DNA of 64,000 bases from Nonlabens ulvanivorans (GCF_000755285.1 NZ_BBMK01000008.1:1-64000); one strand, 5' to 3'. Counted from the first letter of the stretch, positions 40,424 through 49,277 are shown. Translations and numbers: made by a program. The notes: generated from the letters alone by a model not told the origin.

Positions 40424-40432
40424 GCAGGTAAC
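40424..40432 (-). repeat. right inverted repeat of the OLD/UvrD cassette (GCAGGTAAC)
   Basis: Perfect partner of 36599-36607, nearly 3.8 kb apart, 10 bp after the helicase stop and followed by AACG-TATATAA. Confidence 0.65.
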
Positions 40433-40610
40433 AACGTATATAACTCACAGCTAGTTAGTTGCTTAATTCAAATTTAAGGTATATTTGGAAGTCCGCCAAA
40501 TTTTCAATTTGGCTTATTGAAAAGAAAAGGTAATAAGAAAATTAAAAAATTCGGCTCGTGCTTAACTGAATAGTTAATGCTAGTTTGCACGCTACGAGCC
40601 ATATACAAAA
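40433..40610. repeat. boundary element C: imperfect palindrome after the helicase gene
   Basis: Arms CGTATATAACTCACAGC (40435-40451) and GCTACGAGCCATATACA (40591-40607) pair at about 12 of 17 positions with the rest transitions. It is followed by AAAAACGTT, the same ACGTT end as element B. Confidence 0.55.
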
Positions 40611-40881
40611 ACGTTCTAGTCCATTGCCTGCGGCCGTAGGTTTTCGCTTTTGTAATTTATAATTACTCACTTGGGATTAGAAACTATAGCACTACAATAA
40701 CGCTGCGAAAGATCAACCAGCTTTAGTAATTATAAATCACAAGTCTCCCAACCTACTCAACTGTCTTCCTCTCGCTGTGCTCGTCGGAGACAATAATGGC
40801 AAAGCTGTAAAACCTCTTGAGCAATAGTCAGCTTGTACTTACCCAATTACCGCCAGCCGCTAGGAAACAAACAAGAACGTT
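40611..40881. other. ORF-less unit between two boundary elements
   Basis: 270 bp with no supported ORF. It carries a long inverted repeat: 40649-40667 and 40725-40743 pair at 17 of 19 positions around ATTTATAATTACT. It may be a cassette that encodes RNA or has decayed. Its GC-richer patches (CTGCGGCCGTAGG) set it apart from the genes to its left. Confidence 0.4.
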
Positions 40882-41028
40882 GTATAATGGCGATTGAGAC
40901 GTTTTAAAGGCTTATAGCGAGGCTGTGATTATTCATAAAATCAGTAACTTCACATCCATTAAACAACAACCAAAAGGTCTACGCGTACCGGCTAAAACGC
41001 CTCACTCGCCTTATACCTTTGCCATTAG
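40882..41028. repeat. boundary element D: imperfect palindrome before the LytTR gene
   Basis: Left arm 40882-40911 (GTATAATGGCGATTGAGACG...) pairs with right arm 40990-41016 (...CGCCTCACTCGCCTTATAC) over nearly 27 bp with small gaps. Its right arm is homologous to 45084-45126 (34 of 43 identical by eye). Confidence 0.65.
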
Positions 41029-41095
41029 CAAAAAGCGAAAAAACAATCTCAAGTAAAAAATAAAATTAAATCAAACTAAAATATAGTAGTTCCTT

Positions 41096-41935
41096 ATGAA
41101 GTGGCTCAACGCACCATATCCATTATTACAAAAAGCTAAATACAAGTGGTTATTTGCCTTATTATCGGGTCTTTTTGTTTTTTTGTTTTTGATTTTTTTT
41201 CAACCTTTTGGCGCGGGACAGTCAATAGCTTATAAATATATTTTCTTAGCGGGTTTTGGGGTTGCAGTTTTTCTGGGCGTGGCTACCACCTATTTTATTC
41301 TTCCTATACTATTTCGGGAGTTTTTTCGCCCAGAAAAATGGACCATAGCAAAGGAAATTATATTACAATCTTGTTGCATCTTGATCATAAGTACTTTTAA
41401 TTCACTGCACAATTACAATTGGTGGCGCGATATTGATTTATATCAAACCTTTTTAAATTTTCTTATAATCACTATTTCGATAGGGATTTTTCCTATCATA
41501 GGTTTAATCTTTTTTAAAGAGCGCACACTTTCAAAACGCAATATCGAGAGAGCACATTTACTTTCTAATCAGTTACCCACCGAAGCAGTAGTAGATACTA
41601 GTTCTATTAAAATACAAGAAGAAAGTGTCAAAGAATTACCTATTGTAATGCCATTATCAGAGTTTGTCTACGCACAATCAGAAGGAAATTATATAACGAT
41701 ATATTATTTGGACGATAATACGCTTATGCATAAACTAATAAGGCTTTCTTTAAAACAGCTTGAAATACAATTAGAAAATCTTTCTCAAATAAAACGTTGT
41801 CATCGCTCTTACCTTATTAATACGCAACATATTACATCTATTGATGGTAATGCTAGATCACTTACTATACAGTTAGATAAGATTACTACTAGTATTCCTG
41901 TTTCTAGATCATTCTCAAAAGCTGACTTTTACTAG
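41096..41935 (+). CDS. LytTR-domain transcription regulator with four transmembrane helices
   Basis: 279 aa. Residues about 15-145 hold four hydrophobic helices. Residues about 180-279 are a LytTR DNA-binding domain (FVYAQSEGNYITIYY, RCHRSYLINTQHITSIDGNARSL, IPVSRSF). Membrane-bound LytTR proteins of this type in Bacteroidota usually control nearby genes without a separate kinase. The DinB-like and serine hydrolase genes downstream are natural targets (inference). A cassette-type arm lies just upstream. Confidence 0.85.
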   Translation: MKWLNAPYPLLQKAKYKWLFALLSGLFVFLFLIFFQPFGAGQSIAYKYIFLAGFGVAVFLGVATTYFILPILFREFFRPEKWTIAKEIILQSCCILIISTFNSLHNYNWWRDIDLYQTFLNFLIITISIGIFPIIGLIFFKERTLSKRNIERAHLLSNQLPTEAVVDTSSIKIQEESVKELPIVMPLSEFVYAQSEGNYITIYYLDDNTLMHKLIRLSLKQLEIQLENLSQIKRCHRSYLINTQHITSIDGNARSLTIQLDKITTSIPVSRSFSKADFY

Positions 41936-42036
41936 CGTTCCCATTCGTCACAAAAGTGGCACATCCATCCCGTTTTTTCATAACGTACTGATTTCAAGAC
42001 TATTTTTGGACTCAACAATTTTTAAAATATAGACTT

Positions 42037-42585
42037 ATGAAAAATCGTATTCAAATCATCTTAATCTTACTGACTGGAATCTTATTACTAAGCAGCGCTG
42101 CAAGTATGGGATCAGACAAAAGAAATTCTGAACTCAAAGTAAAACTTAATGAAGTAGCATCCTATATTCCTGTAAGGGATACCATAAACCTTGAGGTGTC
42201 AGAAGCTTCTGTTGCGTGGCATATGGATCACATTTATTTAATGGTAAATCAGTTACATAAAGCACTCGAGTATTCTGATGAAAGTATTTATAAAGCAGAT
42301 TCCAATCAGACACGCGACTATGTGTTTAATTCTAATACGCTGCCTAGAGGAAAAGTTACTGCGCCAGAGTCCGTAAGACCAGCAGAAAATGTAACTATCA
42401 ATACGTTACAAATGCATTATGAAGAAGCGCTTGCTACGGTAGAAAAGTTTCCTACGCTTGCAGAAAAGAAACACTTTAATCATCCTATACTTGGGACTAT
42501 GAATAGAGACGAGACCATTAAATTTCTTACTATTCATACGGAACATCACCTTAAGATTATACGCGATATATTGAAGGACAAGTAG
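42037..42585 (+). CDS. DinB/DUF1569-like protein with N-terminal membrane anchor
   Basis: 182 aa. Residues about 5-24 form a hydrophobic signal-anchor. The rest is a four-helix DinB-like domain with the metal-ligand His residues in VAWHMDHIYLMVNQ, KHFNHPILGTMNRDETI and THTEHHLKIIRDIL-like helices. The domain binds a metal ion; the substrate is unknown, and an exported DinB domain is unusual. It lies between the LytTR regulator and the serine hydrolase, same strand. Confidence 0.75.
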   Translation: MKNRIQIILILLTGILLLSSAASMGSDKRNSELKVKLNEVASYIPVRDTINLEVSEASVAWHMDHIYLMVNQLHKALEYSDESIYKADSNQTRDYVFNSNTLPRGKVTAPESVRPAENVTINTLQMHYEEALATVEKFPTLAEKKHFNHPILGTMNRDETIKFLTIHTEHHLKIIRDILKDK

Positions 42586-42646
42586 TTTTCTAAACAACTT
42601 CTCTTTTAACTAGCCAATAAACCAAAAACAATAAAACCATCTAAAA

Positions 42647-44073
42647 ATGAAAAAAATAATTATTCTCTTAACGGCACTATTTCTCATAGTAGCCTGTAAT
42701 AATAAAGAAAAAACAAATACAACTATAGCTAAGTATGAAGTTGTAGAAAATGATAAAACGCAGCGGTTAGATTCCGTTTACGCAGCGCATTTTGAAAGAA
42801 ATGAATTTAATGGAAATGTACTCGTGGCCGAAGGCGGCAAAATCATATTTCAAAAAAGCTATGGAATTGCAAATGAAGAGACTAATGAGAAATTAAATAT
42901 TCAGACTTCCTTTGAATTAGCATCTGTCTCAAAACAATTTACGGCAATGGGAATTGTACAACTTCAAAAAGAAGGAAAACTTTCCTATGATGACTTAGTT
43001 AGTAAATATGTTCCAGAGCTTAAGGATTACGAAGGAATTACCATAAAGAACTTACTGATACATACTGGTGGTTTACCTGATTATATGAGTATTATGGATG
43101 ATAACTGGGACAAATCTAAAATAGCCACAAATGAAGATGTGATTAACGCTTTCGCGAAAGCGTCTCCAGAAAAGGAATTTGAGCCAAATCAAAAATATAG
43201 TTACAGTAATACTGGATATCTACTACTAGGTACTATCATAGAAAGAGTCAGCGGAAAATCATTTGAAGAATATTTGAATGAAAAGATTTTTACACCGCTT
43301 AAAATGGAAAACACCTTTGTTTATCAGAGACGGTTTAATCCAAAGAACATCGATAATTATGCACAAGGATACATTTATTCAGATAGCTTAAAGCGAAATA
43401 TAGTACCAGATGATGCTCCTGAAGAAGAGTATGTCATTTATTTAGACGGTATTGTAGGTGATGGATGGTAAATTCAAACCTAATTGACTTGTTTAAGTGG
43501 GATAGAGCACTCTACGATACGACTCTTGTTAATAAGCAAGATAAAAAATTGATTTTCGCATCGTATCCTACAGATAGTGGTGTAGAAACTGGTTATGGAT
43601 TTGGTTGGTTCATTAGAAACGATAGTCTATATGGTAAACGAGTTATTCATACAGGTCGTTGGGCTGGTTACTTGACAATTCTTGAAAGACATATTGATAA
43701 TGACAAAACAATCATTCAACTTATAAACGTCGAAAATAAAATCACAACAAGTCCGGCTACATTCGCTCGTAAGATTTTGTATGATCAACCTATAGAGAAA
43801 CCTTTTGCACTGACAGAAGAAGTACTTAAGAAGAACGTAGGCATATACGTTAGAGACAAAGAGGAAAAAGAGATTATTTTTGAATTTGGACGACTTTGGG
43901 CTAATAACGGTCAAAATGAATTAAAACCAATTTCAGAGACTAAATTTGTCGTTATCGGTTATAGACCACAAGTAACCTTTGAATTTGCTACAAATGACGA
44001 AGGCCTAGCGAAAAGTTATAGAGTACAACAAAAAGAAAACGATTTAGATAAAACTTATTTGCGGAAAAAATAA
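42647..44073 (+). CDS. serine hydrolase, beta-lactamase class C fold, lipoprotein (one frameshift)
   Basis: 475 aa after repair. The lipoprotein signal ends LFLIVAC (Cys about residue 17). Catalytic S-x-x-K is in ASVSKQFT and Y-x-N in YSYSNTGYLLLG; HTG-type segment VIHTGRWAG follows. One G is missing near 43463: repaired VGDGMVNSNLIDLFKW. It is probably a penicillin-binding-like peptidase or esterase rather than a resistance enzyme. A palindrome copy (43147-43162) encodes NAFAKAS. Confidence 0.87.
43147..43162. repeat. palindrome CGCTTTCGCGAAAGCG in the serine hydrolase gene
   Basis: Perfect 16 bp copy, read as AFAKA. Confidence 0.9.
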
Positions 44074-44099
44074 CAGTGCTAAACATAGTTTAATAGTAA

Positions 44100-44280
44100 T
44101 AGCGGTTTAGATATTAATCTATTAATAAAGTATCTTATGCATTTAAAGTAAGTAGCTTTAACCGCTAACTAACTTAATACTAAACGTATGTAACAATAAC
44201 AGAACAGAGCGCAATAAAGGAATTTACATCTAACAAATATGATGAACTAATTTACGTGACGACAAAAATGCCGCCTGAAT
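44100..44280. other. gene-free stretch with inverted repeat and C-terminal gene fragment
   Basis: TAGCGGTT (44100-44107) pairs with AACCGCTA (44160-44167). A short open stretch ending at 44280 (KEFTSNKYDELIYVTTKMPPE split by no stop) looks like the tail of a lost gene. No complete gene is supported. Confidence 0.35.
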
Positions 44281-44288
44281 AATTAAAA

Positions 44289-44425
44289 GCCAGTTGTCAA
44301 CAACGGATATAAAAATAGCAGTTAAGAGCAAAATTTAAAGTTTAGTTCTTAACTGCTATTTTTGTTTTAAACTGAAAATTAGTACATATAAATCTGCTAC
44401 TTTTCATATACAAACACATTGTTCG
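44289..44425. repeat. boundary element F with internal terminator-like hairpin
   Basis: It begins GCCAGTTGTCAACAACGG. Arms GGATATAAAAATAGCAG (44305-44321) and CTGCTACTTTTCATATAC (44394-44411) pair well. The inner part contains a perfect 17 bp hairpin, 44311-44327 with 44347-44363, ending in a T run. Confidence 0.6.
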
Positions 44426-44435
44426 TAATTAGTCT

Positions 44436-44927
44436 ATGAATCCAAATCAGTACCTATTTGAAAAATTCAGCAATCTATTGAATGAAGAATTCTCTCAAAC
44501 CATAAATGAATACGATGAAGGACGTCATCTCACTATTGGAGACACAGGATTCTGGATTTCTTTAGACGATAAGGAACTAATTATTGGTTTTGGATTGAAT
44601 CACACACATTATAATTTTGACTATGATTCAATGGAAGATGCTATTGATACATTCTTTTTACTTTTAACCAAAAGAAAGAAAATTACTGATTACTCAAAAG
44701 GATTAAAAATTTTTAAAACCAAAGTAGAAATTGAAGTAGACAACGAGGAATTAATAAACCTTGGAACAACAGCTACATTTCCATTGCAGTTTTGGAAAAG
44801 ATCAGAATCTAAGATATCCTACGTTAATGAATTCTTGAAGACTGAAAAAATTACAGAACAATGGAAAGAGTTAATTAACTATGCACAACAAAGAACTGAG
44901 GTAAAAAACAACACTCTTCTTCGTTAA
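44436..44927 (+). CDS. uncharacterised cytosolic protein
   Basis: 163 aa, no signal peptide. The sequence (RHLTIGDTGFWISLDDKELI, GFGLNHTHYNFDYDSMEDAI, a basic KRKKITDYSKG turn, then two helices) suggests a small alpha/beta domain of the kind seen in immunity proteins. I have no motif to support that. It lies in a cassette-like position after element F, and its 3' end is shared with the sequence after the gene at 45153. Confidence 0.6.
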   Translation: MNPNQYLFEKFSNLLNEEFSQTINEYDEGRHLTIGDTGFWISLDDKELIIGFGLNHTHYNFDYDSMEDAIDTFFLLLTKRKKITDYSKGLKIFKTKVEIEVDNEELINLGTTATFPLQFWKRSESKISYVNEFLKTEKITEQWKELINYAQQRTEVKNNTLLR

Positions 44928-44990
44928 TTTGAGACATTATTATTCTGGGCTCTTAGAATCGATCAGTTGATTCTGGAGCCTTTTATATTT
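44888..44990 (+). repeat. duplicated 3' end, copy 1, with terminator
   Basis: ACAAAGAACTGAGGTAA, CTTCGTTAATTTGAGACATTATT and a terminator hairpin (44948-44980, then T4) recur as copy 2 at 46252-46350. Confidence 0.65.
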
Positions 44991-45057
44991 TCACTTTTCA
45001 CTAGTCTTAGATTAAAAACTACCTCTATTTACTTAATAAACTGTAACTTAACAACCA

Positions 45058-45126
45058 TTAACCAACATTAAATGGTACAGGCATACCGGCTAAAACGCTT
45101 TACTCACCTAATATTATTGCCATTGT
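45058..45126 (+). repeat. element E: copy of the element D right arm
   Basis: Matches 40986-41028 over 43 bp (TACCGGCTAAAACGC conserved exactly, 34 of 43 overall). Like that copy it lies just upstream of an accessory gene, here by 27 bp. Confidence 0.55.
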
Positions 45127-45152
45127 GCTTCTTTAACAGAAACCGCTAACCA

Positions 45153-46228
45153 ATGATAAAATTCTTTAGAAAAATTCGCGAAAACCTTCTCTCAGAAAAT
45201 AAATTTAGCAAATACATTCTGTACGCTATAGGCGAAATTGTACTTGTCATTATTGGTATTCTTATCGCGCTTCAAATAAATAATAAAAACGAACAGCGTA
45301 AAACCGAAAATAAGATTGTTTCAATTTTAAAAGAAGTACAACATGATTTAGGACTAGATATTCAAAAATCGGATGAGCTAATTGCCTATTATAAAACAAA
45401 AGATTCAATCATCAACTTAATACAAACCGATAAACTAACCTATGATGATTATAAAAATGAAAATCGAAATGCTTTAAGATATGCTATTATGAACGCTTTT
45501 CATATGAAAATTCATAAAAATGGATATACTAACCTCACAGAAAATGTTGATAATGTTCCAGAAAAGCTAAAAGCGGTTATTGAGCCATTAAACGAGATCT
45601 ATATTTATAACAAATACGAAATAGACAAGTTCGATACTCGCGTGGACTTGATAACTGATAGAGTCATGGACGGGTTGGCTAAAAGTAAAGAATGGTATTA
45701 CAGATTAGATCAGCCTCAACTAGAAGATGAGATGATAGATTTTTTTCTAAATGATCCTTACTATAAAAATGATGTAGATCTATACCAAAATGCTGGCTGG
45801 ACTAACTTGACAAATCATGTTACTGTATTCAGAGAAAATGCAATTAATGCATACAAACAAATTAACTTACTTATTGAAAGTAATGAACCGCTTCCGGATT
45901 TTATACCACATAATTTAGTTCATCTAACAAAGGCACAACTAAATGAATATGTAGGCACTTATAAGGTTGTAAAGTTTGAAGCTATGATGGTCCATTGCCA
46001 GAATTAAACTATAAAATTCAGATACAAGACAATAACCTAGTAGGCGTTATGAATGGAGATCTTAGAGATATTGATTATTTCTATTTTGAAACAAAAGATA
46101 AGATATTTGGTCAGACTGATATTTATCTTAAAGGAGAGTTTGTAAGAGATAGTTTGAATGAAATTACATCTTTATTTGTTATGAAAAATGGAATGGGAGC
46201 TCACTTAAGTAAACTTGAAACTAATTAG
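45153..46228 (+). CDS. DUF6090-like single-pass membrane protein (one frameshift)
   Basis: 358 aa after repair. The N-terminus (MIKFFRKIRENLLSENKFSKY followed by AIGEIVLVIIGILIALQIN) is the hallmark of this flavobacterial family: amphipathic start, then one transmembrane helix, then NNKNEQRK. The remainder is helical, with a C-terminal beta domain (LNEYVGTYKVVKFEGYDGPLPE). One G is missing near 45980. Function unknown. Confidence 0.78.
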
Positions 46229-46251
46229 AAGAAATTAATAACGAAAGGCTA

Positions 46252-46350
46252 ACAAAGAACTGAGGTAACAAACACCTCTTTTCTTCGTTAATTTAAGACA
46301 TTATTGTTCAAGGCTAATAAAATCAATCAATTGATTTTTATTAGCCTTTT
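46252..46350 (+). repeat. duplicated 3' end, copy 2, with terminator
   Basis: Partner of 44888-44990. The hairpin has a long stem (AGGCTAATAAAATCAA with TTGATTTTTATTAGCCT) and a T6 tail, so the terminator function is kept although the stem sequence differs. Confidence 0.65.
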
Positions 46351-46727
46351 TTAAGTTCTTTTTCTTGATTTATCGAGGCCAGATGAAAATCTGTGTTTCA
46401 TCATATCGCCTGCCCGATTTAGCTATAGCAATACATGATTTCAGAAACTGACCAATTCTATCAAAATATACTTGAATTTTTGATTTCATATAATTAGGAT
46501 AAACTTCACTCAATGAATTGTCTAATTCGTTTAGAAAAACGAACTGAAAACGAATAATTCACTATAGACTTAATTTTTATTAAAATCAACATACCCCATA
46601 AAAAATAGGGTTCAAATATTTAAAAACATCTTTTTAAATCAGCATACCCTATATAAATTAATGATTTATACTTTTATAAGTCAATAAAAAGTCACAACTT
46701 CGGTTTTTTAATATAAATGGCTTAAAA
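46351..46727. other. gene-free region with paired direct repeats before ald
   Basis: No ORF supported. Two 18 bp near-identical direct repeats, AAATCAACATACCCCATA (46583-46600) and AAATCAGCATACCCTATA (46636-46653), are 53 bp apart, about five helical turns, and lie 75-145 bp before the alanine dehydrogenase ATG. They look like operator sites. A GATGAAA / TTTCATC inverted repeat lies at 46382-46402. Confidence 0.45.
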
Positions 46728-47822
46728 ATGATTGTAGGGATTCCAAAAGAGATTAAGAATAACGAAAGTAGAGTAAGTATGACACCTGCCGGAGTTTATG
46801 AAATGGTAAAAAACAACCACACCGTTTATGTGCAATCCACCGCTGGTGAAGGAAGCGGCTTTTTTGACAACGACTATAAAAAAGCCGGTGCCATCATAGT
46901 CAACACCATTGAAGAAGTATATACCATTGCAGAATTAATCGTAAAAGTAAAAGAACCTATCGAGCTAGAATATGATCTAGTGAGAGAAGGACAAGTGCTG
47001 TTTACCTATTTTCACTTTGCTTCTAGCGAGCCTCTTACTACCGCTATGATAAAAGCCAAAGCCATTTGCATTGCTTATGAAACCGTAGAAGATCAAGAAA
47101 GCACCTTACCATTACTAACACCTATGTCTGAGGTTGCTGGTAGACTCGCCATACAGCAAGGTGCAAAATATTTAGAAAAACCCGTAAAAGGTAGAGGCGT
47201 TCTATTAGGTGGTGTTCCTGGTGTTGCTCCTGGTAAGGTTTTAGTTTTAGGAGCTGGCGTTGTAGGAATTCAGGCCGCAAAAATGGCCGCAGGTCTTGGT
47301 GCACACGTCACCATTATGGATATTAATATGAAACGACTGCGCTATGTAAATGATGTGATGCCACCGCACGTCGTGACAGAATTCTCTAACGAATTCAACA
47401 TTAGGAAACACATCAAGACGCACGACCTAATTATAGGTGGTGTCTTATTAAAAGGTGCCAAAGCTCCTAACCTAATCACACGTGACATGCTTAAAGAAAT
47501 GCGTCCAGGTACCGTGATTGTAGATGTCGCTGTTGATCAAGGTGGTTGTGTAGAAACTACTAGACCTACCACGCATGAAGATCCTATTTACATCATCGAT
47601 GACGTCGTGCATTATACCGTTGCAAATATGCCTGGAGCAGTACCCTATACTTCTACCGTGGCACTTACTAATGTGACCTTACCTTATGCACTTCAATTAG
47701 CTCGTCATGGTTGGGAAAAAGCTTGCAGCCAGAATCCAAGCCTAGAAAAAGGACTTAATATCATATCTGGTAAAGTGGTCTACAACGAGATAAATGAGGC
47801 CTTTGGATGGTCTTCAAAATAG
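46728..47822 (+). CDS. ald: alanine dehydrogenase (canonical)
   Basis: 364 aa, the standard length for NAD-dependent AlaDH, which interconverts alanine and pyruvate. VGIPKEIKNNESRVSMTPAGV, MSEVAGRLAIQQGA, the Rossmann motif VLVLGAGVVGIQAAKMAAGLGA, DQGGCVETTRPTTHEDP and NMPGAVPYTSTVALTN are all present. Upstream direct repeats suggest specific regulation, as AlaDH genes are often controlled by Lrp-type regulators (inference). It is the right core neighbour of the accessory region. Confidence 0.95.
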   Translation: MIVGIPKEIKNNESRVSMTPAGVYEMVKNNHTVYVQSTAGEGSGFFDNDYKKAGAIIVNTIEEVYTIAELIVKVKEPIELEYDLVREGQVLFTYFHFASSEPLTTAMIKAKAICIAYETVEDQESTLPLLTPMSEVAGRLAIQQGAKYLEKPVKGRGVLLGGVPGVAPGKVLVLGAGVVGIQAAKMAAGLGAHVTIMDINMKRLRYVNDVMPPHVVTEFSNEFNIRKHIKTHDLIIGGVLLKGAKAPNLITRDMLKEMRPGTVIVDVAVDQGGCVETTRPTTHEDPIYIIDDVVHYTVANMPGAVPYTSTVALTNVTLPYALQLARHGWEKACSQNPSLEKGLNIISGKVVYNEINEAFGWSSK

Positions 47823-47852
47823 TGTTTTGCGTTCTATAAGATAATTAATATC

Positions 47853-47870
47853 ACGCTTTCGCGAAAGCGT
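47853..47870. repeat. intergenic palindrome ACGCTTTCGCGAAAGCGT
   Basis: Perfect 18 bp copy between the convergent ald and methyltransferase genes. Confidence 0.9.
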
Positions 47871-47956
47871 CATCAAAAAGCCCACGACTAACACTTCATA
47901 ACTTAGAGTACAAAAACATAAATATAATTACACAAGATATGAGTCATGAAAGACGA

Positions 47957-49034
47957 TTAATCAATGTTTTTATGAACCAAAACCCATAACTCGACTTCCT
48001 CACTACCACGCCAATTTTGATCTCTAGTGGTTTTATCTGAAGCAGATTTAACCCTTTTTTATAACAACGTTCTAATTGAAATCTATCGTGGTGAGCAATC
48101 TCATTTTCAATAGGATGTTCATTAGTGACATCAGTTATTTTTGCCAGGTTAGAAAACAGAATTGCAAGTTTTCCATCTACAGCCAGTCGTTCTTTTGCAG
48201 CAGCAAAAAATCAGGGAATAATTCTTCTGGGTAATAGATCGCTGCATCTGTACGATCATTATCAGAGGAAATAGGCAACCATGGTGGATTAAACACGATT
48301 AATTCTGTCTCTTTATCCCATTTACCAAACAATGAAGCATGATCCAACTCTATCTTTCTTGAAAGCTTTGTATCGCCCATAAATTCAGTAAGCCCTATGA
48401 TAGCATTAGGATTTATATCTGTCCCAAATACTTTCTGAAAACCATGACCTACTAATTGAAAAGAAAGCGCACCACTACCTACACCTACCTCAATAGCTGA
48501 TTTCTTAGGACCTTCATATCGCTTTAACCAGTTATCAAAAACGGTTAAATGGTCAAATCTAGTTGGAAAATAAACACCATAATAAGGATGTATCTTATTT
48601 CTCAATGTCGGTACAGAGATTCCATTTTGATACCACTGCCAGGAACTATTTAATCCTTGAACTTGCGGAAAAGTGAGTAAAAAATTAGTGTTACCTGTAT
48701 ATAATTTTTCAAGCCAGCCTATACCAGGTGCTTTTTTTACATCGATTTTATAATTGATGATTTCTAGAAGTATGAGATTAGACAGCTTGTGATAAGCAGC
48801 ACGATACTCGCGTTGTTCTTGAAATGTTTTATGTGGCATCTTACTTTTAAGATACTGATGTAGTTCTTTAAGTAGTAGAACTCCATTGCTATAAAAATCT
48901 GCAATAAGAACAGGTTTACCAGCTTCTAACGCTTGAATGGTTTTCTTAATTTCTGTAGAAAGATTAAAAATCTCTAATCGTTTACCTGTTACAAATGGTG
49001 CAGGCTTATTGACGTTAATATCTGTATTCATCAA
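47957..49034 (-). CDS. class I methyltransferase, PrmC/RlmG-like (two frameshifts)
   Basis: 359 aa after repair. The Rossmann SAM site AIEVGVGSGALSFQLVGHG, acidic DINPNAI and the target-loop motif FNPPWLP (NPPW type, N-methyltransferases acting on Asn/Gln or bases) identify the class. An N-terminal 150-residue domain carries no motif I know. One base is missing in an A6 run (48205-48210) and one in a short C run (48052-48054). With both restored the protein continues FFAAAKERLAVDGKLAILFSN and ends ELWVLVHKNID, instead of stopping at 48177. The substrate is not evident. Confidence 0.75.
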
Positions 49035-49244
49035 TTTATATTATGTAGAAACGAATTGCAAATAATGAGAAGAGCAAAGCGAGTGATTAATCTATTCTGT
49101 GAGTATAATTACTTACCAGCAATCAGGCATTAAGTTGCTTGCTAGAGTTCATTTTCATCATTTAAACCATATAAACTCTATTAAAACTGAGCATACTGGC
49201 ATAAAAAGGAGAAATAATTAAAAGTAAAGGTACTTTTTAAAAAA

Positions 49245-49277
49245 CAAAAAAAGCCTCGCATAATGCGAAGCTTTTTA
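49245..49277 (-). terminator. terminator of rpmE2
   Basis: Stem around CCTCGCAT / TGCGAAGC flanked by A and T runs, 24 bp after the rpmE2 stop. Confidence 0.8.

Noticed and set aside
42647-44073. Calling the serine hydrolase a beta-lactam resistance gene
   Set aside because: The fold and SxxK/YxN motifs are shared by many peptidases and esterases; nothing in the sequence supports a resistance role.
35350-45126. Classical integron attC sites
   Set aside because: The edges have AAC/GTT-like cores but do not fit RYYYAAC and GTTRRRY, the repeats enclose whole genes, and there is no integrase gene in the window.
45175-45182. TTCGCGAA at the start of the DUF6090-like gene
   Set aside because: Lacks the GC-rich flanks of the family; an 8-mer palindrome is expected by chance.
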